Below are positions 1 through 7,206 of a stretch of DNA of 64,000 bases, piece by piece (within the stretch, counting starts at the first letter, position 1; each line of letters starts with the position of its first letter). The notes beneath the pieces are model-generated. The model saw only the letters and a program-made list of their open reading frames with translations. It made no database searches and was not told where the DNA came from. The DNA lies in assembly GCF_003815875.1 (NCBI RefSeq), contig NZ_CP033924.1, positions 1,550,001 to 1,614,000 on the forward strand, in the 5' to 3' direction. The position numbers and the translations under genes were made by a program. The DNA is from Chryseobacterium lactis (GTDB taxonomy: Bacteria > Bacteroidota > Bacteroidia > Flavobacteriales > Weeksellaceae).

Positions 1-1150
1 GAGTTTTTGCATTCTTCAAAAGCTCAGTATTAATCTGACCTGTAATGCTTTCATAGCCATTTGTTACTGTACTTCCTCCTTTGGTCAGCTGAATGCTTTC
101 GATCCATCTTCCGGGGATGAAATTCAGTCCATAAGCAGACGCCAGGCCTCTGATTTCAGGCAATTGTTCTTTTGTCAGGCTGGTGTATTTCTGATCCAGT
201 CCGAGCATTTTCAACTGTTTTGTACCGGTAACGGCATTGCTGAAAGAAACGTCTACTGTTGCATTCGTCTCGAAGCTTTCCGATAAATTACAACATGCCG
301 CTTTTAACAACTCTTTTTTATCAATATTAAAAACAAGTCCGGCTTCTTTCTTACTTAAAGATGTCGCCGCCTTGGAGCCGGTTACTACAACTCCTTCAAT
401 GTTTTTTTCGTGTTTATCATGAGATTCATCAGCAGATTTTACCTGATGTTCTTTGTGATCATCATGCTTGTTTCCCTCTTCATAGTGAACATTCGGGTTA
501 GCTTCTCCAAGTGGAATATCTCTGTCATATAAGCAACATCCCGGAAGGTTTTTATAAGTAGCTTCTGACGTTTTGTACTTTTCGTTGTCATGACCTGCAT
601 CAGCTATTGCTTTTAAAATTTTATCTGAAGAGGTTTTTGAAGAATCAAAATCAAGAATAACGGTTTGTTTTTCGGCACTCCAATCCGCAGTATTTGCTCC
701 TGCTTCCTTGGCTGCTTTTTCGATTCTGGCTTTACATGAAGCACAGTTTCCTTTTACGAAAAATTCATTTTCTTTTTTTGTCTGATGCTCATGAGTTTCT
801 GCAGGGGAAGACGCTGTTTGTAAATCTCTTTCGTAATGACAACATCCTGGAAGGCTTTCATAAGTCTCATTGGATGCTTTGAATTTTTCATTGTCGTGAC
901 CAGCTTCAGCAACCTTTTTTAGAATATCATCTGTTGAAACGTTGTCAGTTTCAAAGGTTAAAGTTTGTAGATCAATAGAGTATTCCGCTTTTTTGGCTCC
1001 GGCTTTTTTTGCTGCACTTTCAATTCTTGTTTTGCACATTTCGCAGTTCCCTTTTACTTTGAACTGGTTTTTTGAAAGATTTTGAGCAGATAAAATTTGG
1101 GTAAATAAGAATAGAGTACCAAGTATCAACCTGGAAATATATAATTTCAT
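1..1150 (-). CDS. TonB-dependent receptor with two N-terminal heavy-metal (HMA) domains, partial
   Basis: This is an open frame running off the left edge, translated from the ATG at 1150-1148. It begins with a signal peptide (MKLYISRLILGTLFLFTQILSAQ). Two consecutive HMA-like domains follow, with metal motifs GNCEMCKTR (about residue 34) and GNCASCKAR (about residue 133). Each is followed by a near-identical GHDNEKxKxS...LPGCC segment. A His/Asp-rich linker (HDDHKEHQ, SHDKHEKN) leads to a plug domain starting IEGVVVTGSK, with a CC pair (LLKAACCNLSESF). The barrel lies outside the window. By family it is an outer-membrane TonB-dependent transporter; the HMA heads suggest copper or a similar soft metal. 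It is the last gene seen of a three-gene minus-strand cluster. Confidence 0.85.
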   Translation of the reverse strand, partial: MKLYISRLILGTLFLFTQILSAQNLSKNQFKVKGNCEMCKTRIESAAKKAGAKKAEYSIDLQTLTFETDNVSTDDILKKVAEAGHDNEKFKASNETYESLPGCCHYERDLQTASSPAETHEHQTKKENEFFVKGNCASCKARIEKAAKEAGANTADWSAEKQTVILDFDSSKTSSDKILKAIADAGHDNEKYKTSEATYKNLPGCCLYDRDIPLGEANPNVHYEEGNKHDDHKEHQVKSADESHDKHEKNIEGVVVTGSKAATSLSKKEAGLVFNIDKKELLKAACCNLSESFETNATVDVSFSNAVTGTKQLKMLGLDQKYTSLTKEQLPEIRGLASAYGLNFIPGRWIESIQLTKGGSTVTNGYESITGQINTELLKNAKT

Positions 1151-1218
1151 TTTGTTTAAAAGTTTAGATTAATTAAAAATCGGTTCACTAAATGACTTAG
1201 TGAACAGGCTGTATTTAA

Positions 1219-1578
1219 TTAACCTAATTTAGGGGGCTGCCAGATTTCCTTTAAACGGTCTGAAAGATAAGGAGCTGAGTAATGGAACTGCGGATTTTTA
1301 TTCGCTTTGTAATAAGACAGTTCCAGACGCATGTTTTTTGAAAACGGAGTCTCAATAAAAGTAAAACATGCTACACATGTTGAGCAGCAGTCATCATTGC
1401 AGGAAGATTTTGTGGAATCTCCCTTATGTTCTTTTGAAGAATGATTTTTGCAACAGTCATTTTTTTTAGACTCTTCTTTACAGCATGTTTGCTGCATCGA
1501 TTGTGCATAGAAGCTATCTTTAGGAACTAAGAAAATTCCTAAACAAAAAACTATCGCCAATATGTGAAACAGCTTCAT
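1219..1578 (-). CDS. Cys-rich secreted small protein (HYC_CC_PP-like)
   Basis: I start at MKLFHILAIVFCLGIFLV (ATG at 1578) because it gives a clean signal peptide and clears the upstream gene; a longer frame would overlap it. The mature protein is about 95 residues and rich in Cys and His: QTCCKEE, NDCCKNHSSKEHKGD, CNDDCCSTCVAC. It ends with a conserved-looking tail (FHYSAPYLSDRLKEIWQPPK). The CC pairs and final PP resemble small Bacteroidota proteins named HYC_CC_PP; the match is from memory. It sits 68 bases upstream of the HMA-TonB receptor and 19 bases after the lipoprotein, so a periplasmic or surface metal-binding role is a reasonable inference. Confidence 0.72.
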   Translation of the reverse strand: MKLFHILAIVFCLGIFLVPKDSFYAQSMQQTCCKEESKKNDCCKNHSSKEHKGDSTKSSCNDDCCSTCVACFTFIETPFSKNMRLELSYYKANKNPQFHYSAPYLSDRLKEIWQPPKLG

Positions 1579-1597
1579 GCCTGCAAAAATACAAAAT

Positions 1598-2236
1598 TTA
1601 TGGCAAAGGATCACCAACTTTTAGCGAACAACTATGCCACGGTTCACCATGAGCCGGATTTAATTTTGGTTTTTCTCCCATTGCAAGATTCTGTTCTGCA
1701 GGAGCGGATGGAGGAGTTGCTTGCGCGGTATTCTGAACAGGTTGTGAAGCAGGCGCAGGCTTACTGTTTAACGGTTGTCCGACAGGAATATCACATCGAT
1801 GTCCCGGCTGTCCGTGTGGAGGATTCATTTCCGGAGCTGTTTTAACCTGTTTTCCATTATTATCAAGGACTATTTTGCCTGGTGATACGGCATTTGGATC
1901 AATCTGGATAACATTATTATTGCCTACCGTAATATTTTGTGAGGCTGGAGCTTTGGACTGGGTATTTAATGGTTGTCCCACAGGAATATCACATCGGTGA
2001 CCCAGTTGTCCGTGAGGAGGATTCATTCCTGGAGCCGTGGCTATAGGATCGGGAGTAGAATTAGACTGAATTCCGGCCTGATCCATCAAAGCTGTTTTTG
2101 AAGTAGTATTTGTTACCACACTAGGCTGTTGAACACTGGCTTCTTCCTTTAAATAAGTCGCTTTTTCATCTTTTTTACATGAGGTCGCCAATATGGAAAT
2201 GGCAGCTAAACCTAAAAATGTATTCTTCATATTCAT
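1598..2236 (-). CDS. lipoprotein with three Cys/His repeat units
   Basis: The N-terminus MNMKNTFLGLAAISILATSC is a lipoprotein signal with a Cys at residue 20. A low-complexity Pro/Gln/Ser/Ala-rich chain carries three copies of a unit of about 20 residues: MNPPHGQLGHRCDIPVGQPL (about 71-90), the near-identical NPPHGQPGHRCDIPVGQPL (about 137-156), and a diverged NPAHGEPWHSCSLKVGDPL at the C-terminus. Each unit keeps two His and one Cys, a plausible metal site. The first two units are also very similar at DNA level. It is first in the metal cluster with the Cys-rich protein and HMA receptor. No enzymatic domain is visible. Confidence 0.8.
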   Translation of the reverse strand: MNMKNTFLGLAAISILATSCKKDEKATYLKEEASVQQPSVVTNTTSKTALMDQAGIQSNSTPDPIATAPGMNPPHGQLGHRCDIPVGQPLNTQSKAPASQNITVGNNNVIQIDPNAVSPGKIVLDNNGKQVKTAPEMNPPHGQPGHRCDIPVGQPLNSKPAPASQPVQNTAQATPPSAPAEQNLAMGEKPKLNPAHGEPWHSCSLKVGDPLP

Positions 2237-2247
2237 GGGTATGAAAC

Positions 2248-2285
2248 AAAATTAGCAAAACATTTTCAATTGTTTTGCTAATTTT
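2248..2285. repeat. perfect 15-bp inverted repeat upstream of the metal cluster
   Basis: AAAATTAGCAAAACA (2248-2262) and TGTTTTGCTAATTTT (2271-2285) are exact reverse complements around an 8-base loop. A TAATTTTG -7-like element on the minus strand (2254-2247) overlaps the arm nearest the lipoprotein start at 2236. It could be the terminator of the upstream glycosyltransferase gene, an operator over the metal-cluster promoter, or both. No clear -33 element was found at the usual distance. Confidence 0.6.
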
Positions 2286-2363
2286 ATATTTATAATAATC
2301 CTATTTCGTGGATTTTTTAAACAGATCCTGTTAAATTGCTGTAAGCATAAAAATTTTCCCTGT

Positions 2364-3098
2364 TTATATTAAGTTTTCAATTCCTTCGAAAGTAAATGCG
2401 GATAGGTGATCCGCACAAAATAAAATTAAGGCTCTGACTTTTTGCGTTATAATATCCTGAGCCATTTGTTTTTTCTTCCAATGTTCGGCTTTCCTTTCAT
2501 AAAGAAAGAATTTTCCAAGCTTATATTTAAATTGTAGATAGCCGCGAAATTCTATGCCATCAAAGAGTCTGAAAGGAATATCAGGTTTTTCGTCCAATGT
2601 TTGGTTAATTGCATTGGTAAATACCCGTGGCCCGGTAGTGGAGTGGATGTCATTGGGATAACGATGGGTTGCTATATTATCCATCATCATTTCCAGTGTA
2701 TTTTTAAGAAAAGGATGATTTTTATTAAAAATAAGTGCCCATTGCAGATAGAGGTCAATATGTCTTTCCACACTGATAACTGCTTCATCATCCTCTTTTA
2801 TTAGATGTTTGAAAGGCTGCGTTACTGCACTGTCAATATCCAGATAGATGCCGCCTTTTTTATATAAAACAGCATACCGGAAAAAATCAGCTTTTGCGGC
2901 ACCAATAGTAAGTCTGGTGTACATTTCTATATACCTTGGCGGAAATTCTTCTGTTATGAATTTCCGGATGTCATCGTCATCGTAAAAATGATATTCATAT
3001 TCGGGATTTTTTCTTTTCATATTCCAAATATGCCAGCGGGTTATCCATGGAAGCTTTTTTGATTTGAATGTCTGAAAGATCTGCTTCGGTATTGCCAT
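2364..3098 (-). CDS. glycosyltransferase family 32 (capsule/Och1-like sugar transferase)
   Basis: The protein has 244 residues and no signal peptide. It opens MAIPKQIFQTFKSKKLP, typical of GT32 enzymes, and contains AAKADFFRYAVLYKKGGIYL followed by the DxD motif as DIDS (about residue 90), the metal and nucleotide-sugar site of the family. Known members transfer a sugar from a nucleotide donor onto polysaccharide or lipid-linked glycans in the cytoplasm. No other polysaccharide genes are adjacent, so the acceptor is unknown. It is a monocistronic-looking minus-strand gene. Confidence 0.85.
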   Translation of the reverse strand: MAIPKQIFQTFKSKKLPWITRWHIWNMKRKNPEYEYHFYDDDDIRKFITEEFPPRYIEMYTRLTIGAAKADFFRYAVLYKKGGIYLDIDSAVTQPFKHLIKEDDEAVISVERHIDLYLQWALIFNKNHPFLKNTLEMMMDNIATHRYPNDIHSTTGPRVFTNAINQTLDEKPDIPFRLFDGIEFRGYLQFKYKLGKFFLYERKAEHWKKKQMAQDIITQKVRALILFCADHLSAFTFEGIENLI

Positions 3099-3292
3099 AT
3101 TAAAAAAGTTTTAAAGGTTTACTACTTCTGTTAATAGGGAACATCTGGCCTTATCATTTCAAGGCCTCGCGGATATATAGAGGGAGGGAAATTTACAAAT
3201 ACTGTACTCTTTTATAACAGTCTGATTACACGTTTAGTATTTGGGATTGTGTTAATCTTATTGTAAAAATGTTATAAAATCTAAAAATGAAA

Positions 3293-3312
3293 AAACCTCC
3301 AGAAGGAGGTTT
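3293..3312 (-). terminator. intrinsic terminator of the response regulator gene
   Basis: On the minus strand AAACCTCC-TTCT-GGAGGTTT forms an 8-bp stem followed by a T run. It lies 26 bases past the stop of the response regulator. Confidence 0.85.
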
Positions 3313-3337
3313 ATTATATCAATGATTCTATTTTCGA

Positions 3338-4024
3338 TTAATTTTTTACCAGAAGACGGAACCCTTCACCATGAACGTTGATGATTTCCAATCCTTCGTC
3401 GTCTTTCAGTAATTTACGTAGTTTGGCGATATAAACGTCCATACTTCTTGCTGTAAAGTAATTTTCTTTCTTCCAGATTTTTCTTAAAGCCAGATCTCTT
3501 GGCATGAAATCATTTCTATGGATACAAAGAAGTTTTAAAAGTTCGTTCTCTTTCGGAGAAAGTTTATATTCTTTATCGCCTACTTTCAATTGTCTCAGCA
3601 TAGAGTCGAAGAAAATATTGCTGATCTTGAACTGTTCCTGTTCTTCATTTTCCAGCGTAGAGCTTCTTTGAAGTATCGCTTTGATTTTGTATAAAAGAAG
3701 TTCAGTGTCAAAAGGTTTTGTGATGTAGTCATCAGCTCCCAGTTGGTATCCTTTTAAGATATCTTCTCTCATATTTCTGGCAGTAAGGAAAATGATTGGG
3801 GTATTCTTATCAATCTTTTTTACATCCTCAGCTAATGAAAATCCATCTTTCTTAGGCATCATTACATCGAAGATACAGATATCGAATTCGTTTTCTGTAA
3901 ATTCTTTCAATCCCTGTTCGCCGTCTGTTGCAAGGGTAACTTCAAAATTATTGATAGTCAAATAATCTTTAAGTACCGCTCCAAAACTCTGATCGTCCTC
4001 TACTAATAATATTCTGTTGCTCAT
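3338..4024 (-). CDS. OmpR/PhoB-family response regulator
   Basis: The N-terminal receiver domain has the acidic pocket VEDD (residues 9-11), the phospho-acceptor Asp53 in FDVMMPKKDG, Thr in FLTA, and Lys in the ITKPF motif. The C-terminal winged helix (about 130-228) has KLSPKENELLKLL and SMDVYIAKLRKLL, the transactivation-loop and recognition-helix regions of the OmpR class. It follows its kinase on the same strand with a 129-base gap. RprY of Bacteroides is a plausible relative. The regulon cannot be read from the window. Confidence 0.93.
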   Translation of the reverse strand: MSNRILLVEDDQSFGAVLKDYLTINNFEVTLATDGEQGLKEFTENEFDICIFDVMMPKKDGFSLAEDVKKIDKNTPIIFLTARNMREDILKGYQLGADDYITKPFDTELLLYKIKAILQRSSTLENEEQEQFKISNIFFDSMLRQLKVGDKEYKLSPKENELLKLLCIHRNDFMPRDLALRKIWKKENYFTARSMDVYIAKLRKLLKDDEGLEIINVHGEGFRLLVKN

Positions 4025-4153
4025 AATTTTAATAATTAAAAATTAATAATTAAGAATGAACTTCTTCACTCTATCTTCCTATATATTGTTATTTGGTTCT
4101 TATTTTATAATTGATAAGGAATCTCGATTTCCTTCTGATTCATCGTTTATATT

Positions 4154-5698
4154 TCAGCTCATTGGCAGCTTTATCGTAAATGTACTTCCTGTTCCTTTGT
4201 TGGAGTCTACGATAATCTGGCCTTTGTGCAGTTCTACAATTTTTTTCACATACGAAAGACCTAAGCCCTGGCCTTTTACATTGTGAATATTTCCAGTCTC
4301 TTCCCTGAAGAATTTCTCGAAAATTTTTGTTTTATTCTGGGTTTCCATCCCCATTCCTTTGTCCGAAATTTCAATTACATACCAATGTCCGTCATTTCTT
4401 GTTTCTACATGAATTTCAGGAGCTTCGGGTGAGTATTTGTTGGCGTTGTCCAATAGGTTTACCAACATGTTGGAGATATGAAACTCGTCTATTTTAAAAT
4501 TATACTGAGTGGCATTAAATTGCTGGGTAAGTGAACCGTTTCTCTGCTGAACAATCAGATTGAATGATTCTGTGGTTCTTTTGATTAATTCTCTTACGTT
4601 GGTTTCCCTTAAAAATAATTCTACCTCATTCCTTTCAAGCTTAGACATATTAAGCACATTTTCTACCTGCTTCTTCATTCTTAAATTCTCCTGTTTGATG
4701 AGCTCCGAATAATATTTTACTTTGTCCGGATTGGTAGCAATTTTATCATTGGCTAAAGAATCAGTAGCTACTGAAATGGTGGCCAACGGGGTTTTGAATT
4801 CATGAGACATATTATTGATGAAGTCTGTTTTTACTTCCGCCAACTTTTTCTGCTTCATCATATAATTAATGGAAATAATATAGATACCAAGGATGGTAAG
4901 TAAAGAAAGGAAAGTCCCTAAAAGCATCGGCCAGTTATTCATTGCCAAAGAATATTCTTTCTTTGGAAATACCAATGCAAGACTATAGAGGGTATTTTTC
5001 TTATCTGTAAAAAGAGGATAGTTGTACGTATTGCTGTCTTTTTTCTCTTTATAGGCTTTATTTACAATGCTCGTCAGTTTATTATTTCGGTCAATAACTC
5101 CATATCCAAATTTTGCAGTGATTCCTCTGATCTTCAGTTCTTTGGTAATCACAGAGTCAAGAGCTTTGGGATCCACCCTTTTTGTAATTGGAAGATTGTT
5201 GCCATATACTTTTACAAACTCTTTCATAGAGTAGTCACCGGTTTCAATATCCTGATTGATATCTGTGGTAAGAAGTTCCCGGTTGGTGCTGTCTCTCTTT
5301 ATTTTATACGCAGCTTCATCAGTATATAACGTGGTAAGCTTTACAGAATCTCCTTTTGGAGAAATCGGTAATTGCGTTTTTGAAATAATATTTTTAGAGT
5401 AAATAATCTGCCTCTGCGACCCTGAATCTTCTACCTGCTGAATAGTTGTCTGAGAAGGTTCTTTGCTGTTGGCAATGATATTTTTCCTGAAGTTTTTATA
5501 ATCCTGATTTAAATATTTATCGGCTTCAATTTCTTCAATACTTTTTGAAGTACTCTCCAACACAGAATACACTTTATTTGAAAAATCCTGTTCCAGTGCA
5601 CCATAGTAGCCTTTCAACCAATAAAATTGGAGCGTGACAAAGACAATCAGTGAGATCGTCATAAACACCGAAATTATTGGGATGAATTTGTTATTCAT
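4154..5698 (-). CDS. membrane sensor histidine kinase
   Basis: The order is TM1 (about 6-28), a periplasmic sensor region (about 30-253), TM2 (about 256-280), HisKA with phospho-acceptor His299 in NMSHEFKTPLATI, then HATPase_c with N box NLLDNANKYSPEA, G1 box DKGMGM and G2 box GQGLGLSYVKKIV. At 514 residues it is a complete kinase. It is the upstream partner of the response regulator, so the two form a two-component system. The periplasmic domain has no recognisable named fold to me, so the signal is unknown. Confidence 0.93.
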   Translation of the reverse strand: MNNKFIPIISVFMTISLIVFVTLQFYWLKGYYGALEQDFSNKVYSVLESTSKSIEEIEADKYLNQDYKNFRKNIIANSKEPSQTTIQQVEDSGSQRQIIYSKNIISKTQLPISPKGDSVKLTTLYTDEAAYKIKRDSTNRELLTTDINQDIETGDYSMKEFVKVYGNNLPITKRVDPKALDSVITKELKIRGITAKFGYGVIDRNNKLTSIVNKAYKEKKDSNTYNYPLFTDKKNTLYSLALVFPKKEYSLAMNNWPMLLGTFLSLLTILGIYIISINYMMKQKKLAEVKTDFINNMSHEFKTPLATISVATDSLANDKIATNPDKVKYYSELIKQENLRMKKQVENVLNMSKLERNEVELFLRETNVRELIKRTTESFNLIVQQRNGSLTQQFNATQYNFKIDEFHISNMLVNLLDNANKYSPEAPEIHVETRNDGHWYVIEISDKGMGMETQNKTKIFEKFFREETGNIHNVKGQGLGLSYVKKIVELHKGQIIVDSNKGTGSTFTIKLPMS

Positions 5699-5899
5699 TA
5701 TTTAATTATATATGTTTTCGAAAAATGAATGTTAAAATTAATTGTTTTAAGACTAGCGAAACAAAAAACGAGCCAAAAAATTGTATTTTTTTTCTTAAAA
5801 GAGTGTTTTTTAACATTTATTTATGAATTAATGATTACTTGGCCTATGTAAAGTGGCATCAATAAAATAAAACAGTAACTTTATTAAAAATAATTACTT

Positions 5900-6388
5900 A
5901 TGGAATCTAATATCGTTTTCAACAAAGATTTTGACGCAAACAGCGCTTATGTCATGAAAGTATATAAGGCTGATGTATCAGAAGTATGGAATCATTTTAC
6001 CCAATCCGAATTATTGGATCAGTGGTGGGGACCTAGACCATGGAGATGTGAAACTATAAAGCAGAATTTTGAAGAAGGAGGTAGCTGGCTGTATACCATG
6101 GTAGGCCCAAATGGAGAGAAAGCCGGTTATTCCCGTTCCAATTATGGGCAAATTATGGAACATAGAAGCATAGATTGGACGAGTGCTTTTTGTGATGAAG
6201 AAGGAAATATAGCTGAAGGTGCCCCGCAATCACAATGGCTGATTGGCTTTACAGGAGTAGAAGAGGGAATAAAAGTGACTATCAATATTCATTACCAATC
6301 CCAGGAAACCATGAAGACTATGATGGATATGGGATTTGAAGGAGGATTTACAATGGGTTTAACTCAATTAGAGGAAATTTTAAAATAA
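5900..6388 (+). CDS. SRPBCC / AHSA1-like START-fold protein
   Basis: This 162-residue cytoplasmic protein has the Aha1-C/polyketide-cyclase-like signature: VYKADVSEVWNHFTQSELLD, then QWWGPRPW, then a hydrophobic C-terminal helix. The family has a helix-grip fold with a hydrophobic ligand cavity, and bacterial members often lack known ligands. It stands alone on the plus strand between oppositely oriented genes and ends in a shared bidirectional hairpin. Confidence 0.85.
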   Translation: MESNIVFNKDFDANSAYVMKVYKADVSEVWNHFTQSELLDQWWGPRPWRCETIKQNFEEGGSWLYTMVGPNGEKAGYSRSNYGQIMEHRSIDWTSAFCDEEGNIAEGAPQSQWLIGFTGVEEGIKVTINIHYQSQETMKTMMDMGFEGGFTMGLTQLEEILK

Positions 6389-6414
6389 AATATAGGGACA
6401 ATTTAAAATATAAA

Positions 6415-6438
6415 AAGCTTGGAAATTCTTCCAAGCTT
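6415..6438. terminator. bidirectional terminator between convergent genes
   Basis: AAGCTTGGAA-attc-TTCCAAGCTT is a perfect 10-bp stem with A residues before and T residues after. It serves both the SRPBCC gene (plus) and the small gene ending at 6444 (minus). Confidence 0.85.
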
Positions 6439-6443
6439 TATTT

Positions 6444-6782
6444 TTATAGTAATTCTTCTTCCTGAAAATACTGAATAATAGCCTTTTTCATAAGCAACGA
6501 CTGCTCATTTGGCTTTAATTCCGGGAGCTCTTCCAGTTTGTCAAACTGTGGCCATCCGTCTTCGTAGTGGGTGAATTTAAAATATCCAAATGGCTCAAGT
6601 AATCTGCATACTGCAATATGAATCAGATTCACTTTATCGTCCTTTGTATATTTCTGTTGACCACTTCCCAATTCCTGAAGTCCTATCAAAAACAACAGCG
6701 TTTCAATAGGAGGATTTTTTTCTGTCTGGAAGTTATCTTCGAAAAACTGTTCTATCTTTTTCCAATAATCGGCTTCGTTCAT
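6444..6782 (-). CDS. conserved hypothetical small protein
   Basis: I use the ATG at 6782 (MNEADYWKKIEQFF); an upstream in-frame TTG at 6794 is weaker. The product has 112 residues and is acidic, largely helical in appearance, with no signal or TM segment. It contains NPPIETLLFLIGLQELGSG and ends in a run of Glu and Leu. I do not recognise a named domain. It is 37 bases downstream of the four-helix-bundle gene and could be cotranscribed with it. Confidence 0.7.
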   Translation of the reverse strand: MNEADYWKKIEQFFEDNFQTEKNPPIETLLFLIGLQELGSGQQKYTKDDKVNLIHIAVCRLLEPFGYFKFTHYEDGWPQFDKLEELPELKPNEQSLLMKKAIIQYFQEEELL

Positions 6783-6819
6783 ATAATTGATCAATGATGA
6801 TTAATAATTGATGTTGCTA

Positions 6820-7191
6820 CTATTTTAATTCTTCACCTAATTTCTTTTTGTAAGTAGAAGTTACTTTTAAAATTTCGTTGGCTTCATTAATAAGTTGTTC
6901 TACATTCTCTTTTTTTAGTAAGTGGAGTTCGTCTATTAACTCCAACCAGAATAAGGTTTCATCAGCTTCCTCAACAACAATGCACATTTTAGAATATTTT
7001 TCTTTTGTAGAGCGTGCTCTGCACATTGCTCTGTAGTTACTTGCTGTTGATGAAACGGATCGGAAAATCTGCTTTCTGATATTTGATATTTTATCTGAAT
7101 ATGGGATCTCGGACAACTCATTAATAATTGTAATTGTTAATGCCTTAGTTCTTTGTGCAAAGATCTGGTTGTAGTTGTTCATAAACTCCAT
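6820..7191 (-). CDS. four-helix-bundle protein (S23 / 23S rRNA IVP family)
   Basis: The 123-residue all-helical protein carries the family's conserved core: QIFRSVSSTASNYRAMCRAR, EKYSKMCIVVEEADETLFWL, and a final helix with NEANEILKV. The family was first described as an ORF inside 23S rRNA intervening sequences, but many Bacteroidota carry free-standing chromosomal copies, as here with no rRNA nearby. A second ATG nine bases in (MNNYNQ) is an alternative start. The cellular role is not established. Confidence 0.88.
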   Translation of the reverse strand: MEFMNNYNQIFAQRTKALTITIINELSEIPYSDKISNIRKQIFRSVSSTASNYRAMCRARSTKEKYSKMCIVVEEADETLFWLELIDELHLLKKENVEQLINEANEILKVTSTYKKKLGEELK

Positions 7192-7206
7192 ATCAATAAT
7201 CTTTTA

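Noticed and set aside
1564..1845. 93-residue plus-strand frame
   Set aside because: Antisense to the lipoprotein repeat region; the repeats are meaningful only on the minus strand.
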